9,463 nucleotides of DNA from Verrucomicrobiales bacterium (GCA_021648365.1 JAKISY010000141.1:1-9463), one strand, 5' to 3'. Shown: positions 1-5,942, counted from the first letter of the stretch. Numbers and translations are program-made. The notes: a model not told the origin generated them from the letters alone.

Positions 1-1500
1 GAGAAGGGTGGCGCGGAGTGCGCCTTCGGCGAGTTCTGAATGCTGAGTTATGATCGCTGAATGGCTGTGTTCGGCACGATTCATCTTTGCTTGATCTGTT
101 GAAAATTCATCCTTTATCATTCGTTCCGCTTGCGGAACGCGTAATTCGCCGGAGATAAGTTTAGGAAGCAGCGTGTCGCGGAGTTTTGTAAGGGATTGAG
201 ACTGCTTGTTGTTTGCCTCCGATTTATCGAAATACGATGCTAGTATTTTGTCGAAATATTTGAGTGAGATTTCGTCGGGCAAGACAATCGGAAGTTCGTT
301 CAGAACTTTTGTTGTCATGCTTGGGACTGCCGAACCGACATTCATTGAAACAAAGTCGAGATCTTTCAAATGGTAAAACGAGTATTTTGGCGCGTATCTA
401 CTCTTCGGAATGGTGTAGAACATCGTGTCCACTGTCCAAAACTCTTCGTTCAAATAGAGGATGTTACTGAGCGTTCCTTTTCTAGGAATGAGAACTGATT
501 CACCGGTATAAAGAGATTTGTCAGCATGACGCATTAAGCCTCCTGATCCGTATACAGGAATGCTTCCTTCATTCAGTTTCTTGTGATCCTTCCCATATTT
601 CACTTCGAGAAGATCGCTAAGTTTTCCCATTTTCCACCCCTCCGGGATCCAGCCCATGGTGTCCGTCAAAGTGAACTTGGACGGGAATGCTGAGTGATGA
701 GTTTTGAATGACGAATGGCTCGCCTGTGGCAAATCCTGAATTTTTGAGCTTCTTAATTCATCATTCAGCACTGAGCATTCATCCTTTTGATTTTGATCCA
801 GTATGGAACGTCGAACTTCTGCGCGAGCTGCAAATTCCTCCGGTATCGCATTGCCCGCACGGATCGCATTATCCAAGACGGGATCAAAGTCCACAAACCA
901 GCTTTTGAAGAGCGCCTGCGCCATCCCTTCCAGCGTCGCATTCATCCGCCGATTCAACTCAATCTTGTCATCCAAAGAGCCCAAGATGTGAGCGATCGCC
1001 TTTTGCTCGGGGAGGGGCGGGAGTGGGATTTCGAGGGATTCAATTTGTGTGGCACTTAAGTTAACTTGATTCGCGCTGCCAGTGGCAATTGAAACTAATT
1101 CGAGTTGGGTGTCTTTCTGGCTAAAGTAATAATATAAATAACGCAGATCTAGTTCATTACCTGGGAGAGCACTAAAACGGCCTACTCGCTGATTGATTAG
1201 GAACGCATTGTTTTGACCAGTATGACGAGCGACTCTACCAACAATTGATGCTGGTGCGTTCATGCCTGAACCTGTCATTGAGATCAGAATATCCCCGTGC
1301 TTAATCAAGAACTTCGAACATGCTTTAGCAGTTTCTTCCGAGACATAATCAACATCAGATAAATCGATGTCTCGGTGTCTGACATTTTTTATTTTTGCTA
1401 CTGGAATCCCATCACCGATGAAATCTTTGCTTTTAAACGCAAAGCCGCCAGTTAGCTTAGCAACTTGATTTAATGGGGTATAGGTCCACTCACTTCCCAT
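1..1500 (-). CDS. hsdS: Type I restriction-modification specificity subunit HsdS (partial; 3' end beyond the left edge)
   Basis: This subunit gives a type I R-M complex (HsdM2S, HsdR2M2S) its DNA target. The frame is open for 500 codons from ATG at 1500 to base 1 with no stop, so the gene is partial here. The first target recognition domain is about residues 5-165 and ends IPLPPLPEQKAIAHILGSLD. The central conserved helix follows at about 166-208 (DDKIELNRRMNATLEG, FKSWFVDFDPV). The second recognition domain starts at MGWIPEGW (282-289) and ends in a second conserved helix (LTKLRDTLLPKLISGEL, about 437-453). Two extra segments are not family-typical: residues 236-276 between the domains (SHSSFKTHHSAF) and 463-492 near the end (HSHSAIITQHSEL). 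Both are translated palindromic repeats. The start is set by GGAGGG 8 nt upstream, inside the 25-bp direct repeat. Identification is secure; whether a working complex forms is doubtful because hsdM is broken. Confidence 0.93.
   Translation of the reverse strand, partial: MGSEWTYTPLNQVAKLTGGFAFKSKDFIGDGIPVAKIKNVRHRDIDLSDVDYVSEETAKACSKFLIKHGDILISMTGSGMNAPASIVGRVARHTGQNNAFLINQRVGRFSALPGNELDLRYLYYYFSQKDTQLELVSIATGSANQVNLSATQIESLEIPLPPLPEQKAIAHILGSLDDKIELNRRMNATLEGMAQALFKSWFVDFDPVLDNAIRAGNAIPEEFAARAEVRRSILDQNQKDECSVLNDELRSSKIQDLPQASHSSFKTHHSAFPSKFTLTDTMGWIPEGWKMGKLSDLLEVKYGKDHKKLNEGSIPVYGSGGLMRHADKSLYTGESVLIPRKGTLSNILYLNEEFWTVDTMFYTIPKSRYAPKYSFYHLKDLDFVSMNVGSAVPSMTTKVLNELPIVLPDEISLKYFDKILASYFDKSEANNKQSQSLTKLRDTLLPKLISGELRVPQAERMIKDEFSTDQAKMNRAEHSHSAIITQHSELAEGALRATLL
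20..123. repeat. ATTCAT-type palindromic element E1, in frame within the hsdS 3' region
   Basis: The left arm (about 20-64) contains GCGCCTTCGGCGAG and TGAATGCTGAGTTATGA. The right arm (about 102-123) contains AATTCATCCTTTATCATTC. About 37 bp of less symmetric sequence separates them. The layout (GC-rich cap, TGAATG-rich arm, loop, ATTCAT-rich arm) matches the copies at 685-784, 1517-1644, 1645-1772 and 2905-3000. Here it is translated as HsdS residues 463-492 without breaking the frame. It is the most diverged of the five copies. Confidence 0.6.
685..784. repeat. ATTCAT-type palindromic element E2, in frame within the hsdS hinge
   Basis: The left arm GAATGCTGAGTGATGA (685-700) continues to GAATGACGAATGG. 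The right arm 755-784 reads AATTCATCATTCAGCACTG then AGCATTCATCC, which is the approximate reverse complement of the left arm. A spacer of about 35 bp lies between. On the hsdS strand it encodes KDECSVLNDEL through SHSSFKTHHSAF (residues about 239-272), between the central conserved helix and the second recognition domain. Placement in a linker explains how it is tolerated. Confidence 0.72.
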
Positions 1501-1514
1501 AACCCAAGCCCTCC
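1490..1514 (-). repeat. 25-bp direct repeat DR3 (relic of the hsdM 3' end; RBS and start of hsdS)
   Basis: On the minus strand this reads GGAGGGCTTGGG-TTATG-GGAAGTGA. In the hsdM frame it still spells EGLGYGK-stop, although the hsdM gene ends 2.6 kb away. In the other frame its ATG is the hsdS start, with GGAGGG 8 nt upstream. It differs from the copy at 4160-4184 at two positions: the first base of the next-to-last codon's neighbour (GGA against GGG for Gly) and none in the SD part; the SD-to-ATG segment is identical. Confidence 0.85.
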
Positions 1515-1776
1515 GATGCGCCTACGGCGAGTGATAAGTGATGAATTATGAATGATGAATTGCTCATGAAGTTTGTGACGATTGCTTTTCTCTTAAATTC
1601 ATACCTTATCATTCATACTTCATAACTCGAGCGCAAGCGACTACTGCGCCTACGGCGAATTTTGAATTATGAATGCTGAATTACTCATGAAATTTGTGAC
1701 GATTGCTTTTTCCCTAAATTCATAACTCATCATTCATAACTCATCATTCGAGCCCACGGGCTCACTGCGGCGAATG
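1501..1776. repeat. DUF1016-B/hsdS spacer: two tandem copies of the ATTCAT palindromic element (E3, E4)
   Basis: Two copies about 128 bp long, 1517-1644 and 1645-1772, each begin TGCGCCTACGGCGA. Each then has a left arm rich in GAATTATGAATG, a loop CTCATGAARTTTGTGACG followed by ATTGCTTTT, and a right arm rich in AATTCATA and TCATTCATA. The arms are roughly inverted to each other, so each copy could fold into a long AT-rich hairpin as DNA or RNA. The first copy directly abuts the direct repeat at 1490-1514. The second ends just after the DUF1016-B stop codon (1777-1779). No gene is visible in the spacer, and no classic terminator stands apart from these hairpins. Confidence 0.85.
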
Positions 1777-2886
1777 CTATTTGGAATCTTCATTGTCGGG
1801 AAGTGCTTGTCTTGGAGTGATGTTGCGCTGCTTGGCTTGCTGTAGGGCGTGGTGCAACTTCTGTTGGAGTAATTCACGGGAGGGGAGTTCGGTGAGGTAT
1901 TCGGCGACGTGAATGCCGGATTGGCCGAGCTCAAGCAGTTCGACGAGTTCTTGTTTTTTACCGGCACAGAGAATGATCCCAAGGGGCTCGGCTTCTTGGG
2001 GGCGGCGTTCGTGTTTACTGAGCCAGCGCAGGTAGAGCTCCATCTGCCCTTTGTATTCGGGTTTGAAGTCGCCAAGTTTCAAATCGATGGCCACGAGGCG
2101 GTTGAGGCCGCGATGGTAGAAGAGGAGGTCGATATAATAGTCGACATTATCGAGTTGAATCCGCTTCTGCCGAGCCAAAAAGGCGAAACCATCACCCAGT
2201 TCCAACAGGAATTGCTCGAGTTCGCGTAGAATGGCGTCTTCGAGGTCTTTCTCATAGTAGTGGTCGCTGAGCCCGAGAAAGTCTAAAATATAGGGGTCTT
2301 TGAAGACGAGATCGGGCGAAACCCGGTCTTTGGAGCTGAGCTGCTGTAATTCTTGTTGAATGAGTTCGTCCGGTTTTTTTGAAAGTGCCGTGCGCTCGTA
2401 GAGCATGCCGTCCAACATTTTCTGCAGGGTGCGTGTGCTCCACTGTTCAGCACGGCACATTTCGGCGTAGAATCTGCGCTTAAGAGGGTCTTCGAGGTAG
2501 ATGATCTTTTTAAAATGTGACCAACTCAATTTTGCACACAGTGTGTGCAAAATCTCAGGATCAGAAAATGTTTCTGCAAATCGAACCATGTAGGCTAGAT
2601 TTCGCTCACTCCATCCTCGGCCATACTCGGCGGTCAATTTTGCAGACAGCGTGTGCAAAATTCGTTTGGCGTATTCAGCTCTCTCTTGGTGGAGTGCGTC
2701 CTTATGGATACGATTTCCAACCCGCCAATAGAGGTGCGACAAACTGGAATCAACAGCAACCGCAATCGATGAGCGCGTCTCACTGATAAGTCGAGAAAGG
2801 TCGGCAATAAGATTAGCTGAAATTTCATCCTGAGCGATCAGGAGTTCATTTTCCTCGGGTGATTCGCTTTGTTGATTACTTCCCAT
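1777..2886 (-). CDS. DUF1016 (YhcG-like) PD-(D/E)xK nuclease domain protein B
   Basis: A 369-residue protein of the DUF1016/YhcG family. It has an N-terminal helical DUF1016_N region (about 25-160, with HLYWRVGNRI and GWSERNLAYMVRFAE) and a C-terminal nuclease-fold domain (about 190-340). The likely catalytic set is D253 in YYIDLLFYH and the D268-x-K270 of AIDLKLGDF, followed by Q281 and E283. Members are predicted DNA nucleases, often found beside type I R-M genes; their exact role there is not settled. The ATG at 2886 is preceded by GGAGGG at 8 nt, within the direct repeat at 2876-2900. Residues 77-85 and 112-120 are a near-duplicate (ILHTLSAKL / ILHTLCAKL), each encoded by a palindrome. 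It shares only the domain plan with the upstream DUF1016 protein, so it is not a recent tandem duplicate. The reading frame is intact. Confidence 0.9.
   Translation of the reverse strand: MGSNQQSESPEENELLIAQDEISANLIADLSRLISETRSSIAVAVDSSLSHLYWRVGNRIHKDALHQERAEYAKRILHTLSAKLTAEYGRGWSERNLAYMVRFAETFSDPEILHTLCAKLSWSHFKKIIYLEDPLKRRFYAEMCRAEQWSTRTLQKMLDGMLYERTALSKKPDELIQQELQQLSSKDRVSPDLVFKDPYILDFLGLSDHYYEKDLEDAILRELEQFLLELGDGFAFLARQKRIQLDNVDYYIDLLFYHRGLNRLVAIDLKLGDFKPEYKGQMELYLRWLSKHERRPQEAEPLGIILCAGKKQELVELLELGQSGIHVAEYLTELPSRELLQQKLHHALQQAKQRNITPRQALPDNEDSK
2529..2553. repeat. 25-bp perfect palindrome inside DUF1016-B
   Basis: ATTTTGCACACA, a single central G (2541), then TGTGTGCAAAAT: 12-bp arms with no mismatch. 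It encodes the core of ILHTLCAKL on the minus strand. A second, imperfect copy lies at 2636-2662. Confidence 0.9.
2636..2662. repeat. Imperfect palindrome inside DUF1016-B, sister of 2529-2553
   Basis: AATTTTGCAGACA-G-CGTGTGCAAAATT, two mismatched arm positions. Its centre is 108 bp (36 codons) from the centre of the first palindrome. It encodes ILHTLSAKL in the same frame as the ILHTLCAKL copy. Confidence 0.8.
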
Positions 2887-2900
2887 ACCCCAAGCCCTCC
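2876..2900 (-). repeat. 25-bp direct repeat DR2 (relic of the hsdM 3' end; RBS and start of DUF1016-B)
   Basis: The minus strand reads GGAGGGCTTGGG-GTATG-GGAAGTAA. In the hsdM frame this again spells EGLGYGK followed by a stop (TAA here), with a preceding CTG that keeps the Leu of hsdM's LEGLGYGK. The same bases supply the SD and ATG of DUF1016-B. Beyond it, 2905-2926 (CGCCTGCGGCGAGTGATAAG) matches the sequence beyond DR3 at 1519-1540, so the shared module is about 50 bp. Confidence 0.85.
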
Positions 2901-3000
2901 AGAACGCCTGCGGCGAGTGATAAGTGCTGAATGATGAATGCTGAATGGTTCATTGAAATGTGTAACGTCTATTTTCCTCTTAAATTCTTCACTCATCATC
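2887..3000. repeat. DUF1016-A/DUF1016-B spacer with ATTCAT-type element E5
   Basis: After the direct repeat, 2905-3000 holds one copy of the palindromic element. It has the cap CGCCTGCGGCGAGTGATAAG, a left arm TGCTGAATGATGAATGCTG, a loop TTCATTGAAATGTGTAACG then TCTATTTTCCTC, and a short right arm AAATTCTTCACTCATCATC. The loop is clearly related to the loops of E3 and E4. The right arm overlaps the last codons and TGA stop (2989-2991) of DUF1016-A, so that protein's DDE terminus is encoded by the repeat. Confidence 0.8.
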
Positions 3001-4170
3001 GAAGTCCTGTTGAAGTTCGGCTTCCAATTCTTCGATGGAAGGGAGGCTAGGCTTGAGTGAATCGGGCAGGGATTGGGTGAGTTGGTATTCTGAGACGCCA
3101 ATAGGTTTATTGATATCGCTCAGAGCATATTCCGCGATGAGCTTGTTCTTGGTCTTACAGAGAAGGATGCCGATGGTGGGCTCGTCTCGCTGGGTGCGGA
3201 GGCTTTCATCGACCGCCTTGAGGTAAAAATTAAGTTTACCCGCGAACTCGGGCTCGAAGTCTCCGGTTTTGAGTTCGATCACAACGTAACAATGTAGCTG
3301 CGTGTGGTAGAAAAGGAGATCAAGAAAGAAGTCGCGATCACTCACCTGAAGGGGGACTTGGCGGCCGAGGTAAGCAAAGCCTGCTCCGAGTTCGATGAGA
3401 AATTTGGAGATGTGATCGGTGAGCTGGTTCTCGATGTCCCGCTCATTGTGATCCTTAGTGAGGGTGAGAAAATCAAAGACGTAGGGGTCCTTGAGGGTCT
3501 GCTGGGCAAGATCTGACTGCGCCGGAGGCAGGGTGGTGGCGAAGTTCGAAGTGGCGGAACCTTCGCGGGTGAAAAGATCGCTCTCGATCTGGTGAACGAG
3601 GACGGCGCGACTCCAGCCATGCGTGAGGGTCTGGCGCACGTAGTAGAGTGCTTCATCAAGGCTGGAACTCTTGGAAATAATGACGATATTGTGGCCCCAA
3701 GGGATGGAGGTAATCGACTCGAGCATGGCTCCAGGCAATCTGGCAACAGCTTGTTGCCCAATTTGGCCAGAGGCTGTGGCCAAATTGGTTAATCGCTCAT
3801 TATCAGTAGATTGCGAGGGAGTTTCCGGTGATTTGGGCAATTGCGCAACAGGCTGTTGCGCAATTGGAATGTCCGTTGAGTAGAAGAGGTACCAGCGGAC
3901 GACATACTGCAGATTTCGCGTCGAAAATCCTTTGATCTCTGGGAATTCAGCGCAGAGATCCTTGCTCAGCTGAGGGAGGAACCCGCTTCCCCAATCGGCC
4001 TGTTGCTGCTTTTCTACGATTTCCTGCCCCAGCTCCCAATAGAAGCCGAGAAGCTCTTGGTTTACCTTGACGGCGGATTTGAGCTGGACGCTTTTAAAGA
4101 GCTTCTTCAGACCCAACAGCCAATCACGATAGGCTATGGTGCGCTGACTGGGAAGATAGTCACTTTCCAT
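2989..4170 (-). CDS. DUF1016 (YhcG-like) PD-(D/E)xK nuclease domain protein A
   Basis: A 393-residue DUF1016/YhcG family protein. The N-terminal region (about 10-98) carries YWELGQEIV and FSTRNLQYVVRWYLFYS. The family's IPWGHN segment is at 156-161. The nuclease-fold domain (about 225-365) has D284 in FFLDLLFYH and E299-x-K301 in VVIELKTGDFEPEF. Between residues 103 and 150 there is an extended variable stretch in which QQPVAQLP and QQAVARLP are repeated, built from palindromic DNA. The ATG at 4170 lies inside the hsdM 3' end: the genes overlap by 11 nt (4160-4170), and GGAGGG within hsdM is the ribosome binding site, so translation was probably coupled to hsdM. The stop lies in a repeat element. 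The frame is intact even though the upstream hsdM is broken. The family is sure; a nuclease role is inferred from the motif. Confidence 0.9.
   Translation of the reverse strand: MESDYLPSQRTIAYRDWLLGLKKLFKSVQLKSAVKVNQELLGFYWELGQEIVEKQQQADWGSGFLPQLSKDLCAEFPEIKGFSTRNLQYVVRWYLFYSTDIPIAQQPVAQLPKSPETPSQSTDNERLTNLATASGQIGQQAVARLPGAMLESITSIPWGHNIVIISKSSSLDEALYYVRQTLTHGWSRAVLVHQIESDLFTREGSATSNFATTLPPAQSDLAQQTLKDPYVFDFLTLTKDHNERDIENQLTDHISKFLIELGAGFAYLGRQVPLQVSDRDFFLDLLFYHTQLHCYVVIELKTGDFEPEFAGKLNFYLKAVDESLRTQRDEPTIGILLCKTKNKLIAEYALSDINKPIGVSEYQLTQSLPDSLKPSLPSIEELEAELQQDFDDE
3742..3788. repeat. Adjacent inverted repeats inside DUF1016-A
   Basis: GGCAACA-gct-TGTTGCC at 3742-3758 is followed by CCAATTTGGCCA (3758-3769), a 7-nt spacer, and TGGCCAAATTGG (3777-3788), a perfect 12-bp inverted repeat. 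They encode LTNLATASGQIGQQAVARLP on the minus strand, in the variable stretch before the conserved IPWGHN motif. Confidence 0.85.
3838..3866. repeat. 29-bp palindrome inside DUF1016-A
   Basis: CAATTGCGCAACAG, one central G (3852), then CTGTTGCGCAATTG: perfect 14-bp arms. It encodes IAQQPVAQL, a near-copy of the IGQQAVARL encoded about 100 bp downstream in the gene. It is thus both an inverted repeat in itself and a direct repeat at the protein level. Confidence 0.9.
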
Positions 4171-4184
4171 AACCCAAGCCCTCC
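4160..4184 (-). repeat. 25-bp direct repeat DR1 (true hsdM 3' end; RBS and start of DUF1016-A)
   Basis: The minus strand reads GGAGGGCTTGGG-TTATG-GAAAGTGA, encoding the genuine HsdM C-terminus EGLGYGK-stop. GGAGGG lies 8 nt before the DUF1016-A ATG. Unlike DR2 and DR3 it has no palindromic element beside it; hsdM coding sequence simply continues. It is therefore probably the original from which DR2 and DR3 derive. Confidence 0.85.
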
Positions 4185-4395
4185 AAGTTTTTTCGAATTA
4201 CCTCATCTAGTTTCGCCGACTCTGCCATCTGCCCGTAAAGCGTCTGGCTCATCTCGCTCATCTTGGTTTCGAAGGGGATGCCGTCGTCTTCGATGGGGGC
4301 GGCACCGACGTAGCGACCTGGTGTGAGCACGTAGTCGTGTTTGGAAATCTCCGAAATTGTTGCTGACCGACAGTAGCCGGGGATGTCCTGATAGC

Positions 4396-4467
4396 CTGGG
4401 AGTGACGTAGCTCCTGCTGCGTCCTTCTGCGAATCGCCCAACGGAGCTGGAGCTCCATTGCTCCCAG
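4396..4467. repeat. 72-bp palindromic element inserted in frame in hsdM
   Basis: The arms CTGGGAGTGACGTAGCTCC (4396-4414) and GGAGCTCCATTGCTCCCAG (4449-4467) are inverted repeats with about four mismatches. Between them lies the GCGTCCTTCTGCGAATCGCC stretch. The element is exactly 24 codons (GSNGAPAP to GATSLPG) and separates the conserved TYHAWRS from YQDIPGYC. These segments are adjacent or joined by a short linker in ordinary HsdM proteins, as I recall the family. The length keeps the frame. Confidence 0.75.
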
Positions 4468-5800
4468 AACGCCAAGCGTGGTAGGTTCTGCCGATTTCCG
4501 CGATGTCGGCGGCTAAGAGTTCCTTCTGGGTGCGGCTGATCATGGAGCCGATCTTGCGAGCATCGATGAAGAGGGTCTCTCCCTCGCGCTTGCGGTAACC
4601 GCGTTCGCTGTCGGCCTTTTTGTTTTTGGTCAGGAACCAGAGGCAGACGGGGATCTGGGTGGTGTAGAAGAGTTGGCCGGGCAGCGCAATCATGCAGTCG
4701 ACGAGGTCGTTCTCGACCATCTTCTGACGAATCGCCCCCTCCCCCTTGGTATTGGTCGACATCGAGCCGTTGGCGAGCACAAATCCCGCCACGCCGTGCT
4801 CGGAGAGTTTGGAAACCATGTGCAGAATCCAGGCGTAGTTGGCATTGCCGGTCGGCGGGGTGTCGTAGCCGTTCCAGCGTCCGTCATGAACCAACTCGTC
4901 GGGGGCCGCGCCAATCCTTCAGATTGAAGGGCGGATTGGCCATGATGTAGTCCGCCTTCAGATCGGGGTGTTGATCCTTAAAAAAGGTATCGGCGGGGAC
5001 TTCGCCGAGGTTGGCGGAGAGCCCGCGCACGGCGAGGTTCATCTTCGCCAGCTTGTAGGTGGTGGCGGTGAACTCTTGCCCATAAACCGAGATATCCTTC
5101 TTGCTGCCGTGGTGACTCTCCACAAACTTGATCGACTGCACAAACATGCCGCCCGAGCCGCAGCAGGGGTCGTAGATCTTGCCTTTGTAGGGCTCGATCA
5201 TTTCAGCGATCAGATTGACCACGCACTTCGGGGTGTAGAACTCGCCCCCCAGCTTGCCCTCCGAAGCGGCGAACTTGCCGAGAAAATATTCATAGACCCG
5301 GCCGACAGTGTCCTCCTCCTTGTCCCCGACGGTGTCGATATTGTTGATCGCATCGATCAGCGCGGAGAGCTTGCTGCCATCCAGCCCGAGGCGGGAGAAG
5401 TAGTTGTCCGGCAAGGCGCCCTTGAGCGAGGCATTACTCGCCTCCACCGCGGTGAGGGCGGAGTCGATCTTGATCGCGATGTCGCCCTGCTTGGCATGCT
5501 GCTGGATGTAGGATCAGCGGGAGGTCTCCGACAGGTAGAAGACATTCTGCATGGTGTAGAACTCGACCATGTCGGTGTATTTCTCCTTCCCGTCCGCAAT
5601 CAGCTCGGCGCGGCGCTCCTCGAACTTGTCGGAGACGAACTTGAGGAAAATCAGCGAGAGCACGACGTGTTTGTATTCCGAAGACTCGACACTGCCGCGC
5701 AGCTTGGTGGCGGTGTCCCAGAGGGATTCCTCGAAGGATTTCTCGGGTTTCTTGGCGGCGGATTTCTTAGCTGGCATATAATTTATTACAACGTTGATTT

Positions 5801-5934
5801 GTAACTATTCAGGTAGGTGCGACAAGGCTTTTGATGGCAGCCGAAGCGGCCGCCCTACAATTTTACTACCAGCTTCAAGTAAGCCTATTGTAGCACAGGC
5901 GCTCCACCTGCCTTGATGTGACCTTAATAGTTAC
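5801..5934. mobile_element. 134-bp MITE with IS66-type ends and 8-bp target duplication
   Basis: The left end GTAACTATTCAGGT (5801-5814) and right end ACCTTAATAGTTAC (5921-5934) are inverted repeats, 13 of 14 matching. The element is flanked by perfect direct repeats GTTGATTT at 5793-5800 and 5935-5942. Ends starting GTAA and an 8-bp duplication are known features of the IS66 family. There is no room for a transposase, so it would be non-autonomous. Inside are two REP-like pieces: a GC-rich hairpin GGCAGCCGAAGCGGCCGCC (5836-5854) and TTGTAGCACAGGCGCTCC (5889-5906). It lies 23 bp upstream of the hsdM ATG, so it separates hsdM from any older promoter. Confidence 0.8.
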
Positions 5935-5942
5935 GTTGATTT

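Larger units (their letters stand above)
4160..5777 (-). pseudogene. hsdM: Type I restriction-modification methyltransferase HsdM, broken by a nonsense codon and a frameshift
   Basis: HsdM is the adenine-N6 methyltransferase subunit of type I R-M systems. If both lesions are repaired, the reading is 538 residues, normal for the family. The N-terminal domain starts MPAKKSAAKKPEKSFEESLW and runs to about residue 130. GGEFYTP is at about 177-183, the SAM-binding motif DPCCGSGG at about 203-210 and the catalytic NPPF at about 281-284. The conserved SMISRTQKEL and YVLTPGRYVG blocks follow. Lesion 1: codon 88 (5514-5516) is TGA where the flow R-x-SYIQQHAKQGD needs Trp; one base change from TGG explains it and the frame then continues. 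Lesion 2: the G run 4901-4905 has one base too many, and removing one restores WRGPDELVHDGRWNGYDTPP. A 24-codon palindromic insertion lies in the C-terminal half. No clear Shine-Dalgarno precedes the ATG at 5777. Alternative: assembly error at either site, though two errors in one gene is less likely. Confidence 0.9.

Noticed and set aside
1517..1772. Repeated units suggesting a CRISPR array
   Set aside because: Only two 128-bp units, palindromic and nearly identical throughout, with no repeat/spacer alternation.
2838..3101. 87-codon minus-strand open frame spanning the DUF1016-A/B spacer
   Set aside because: It is a shifted reading of the DUF1016-A end, the palindromic element and the DUF1016-B start.
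5514..5516. TGA in hsdM as a recoded Trp codon
   Set aside because: TGA ends other genes here (DUF1016-A at 2989, the phosphotransferase at 6265), so the standard code applies.
4968..5804. 278-codon plus-strand open frame
   Set aside because: It is the antisense of hsdM, whose motifs are unmistakable on the other strand.
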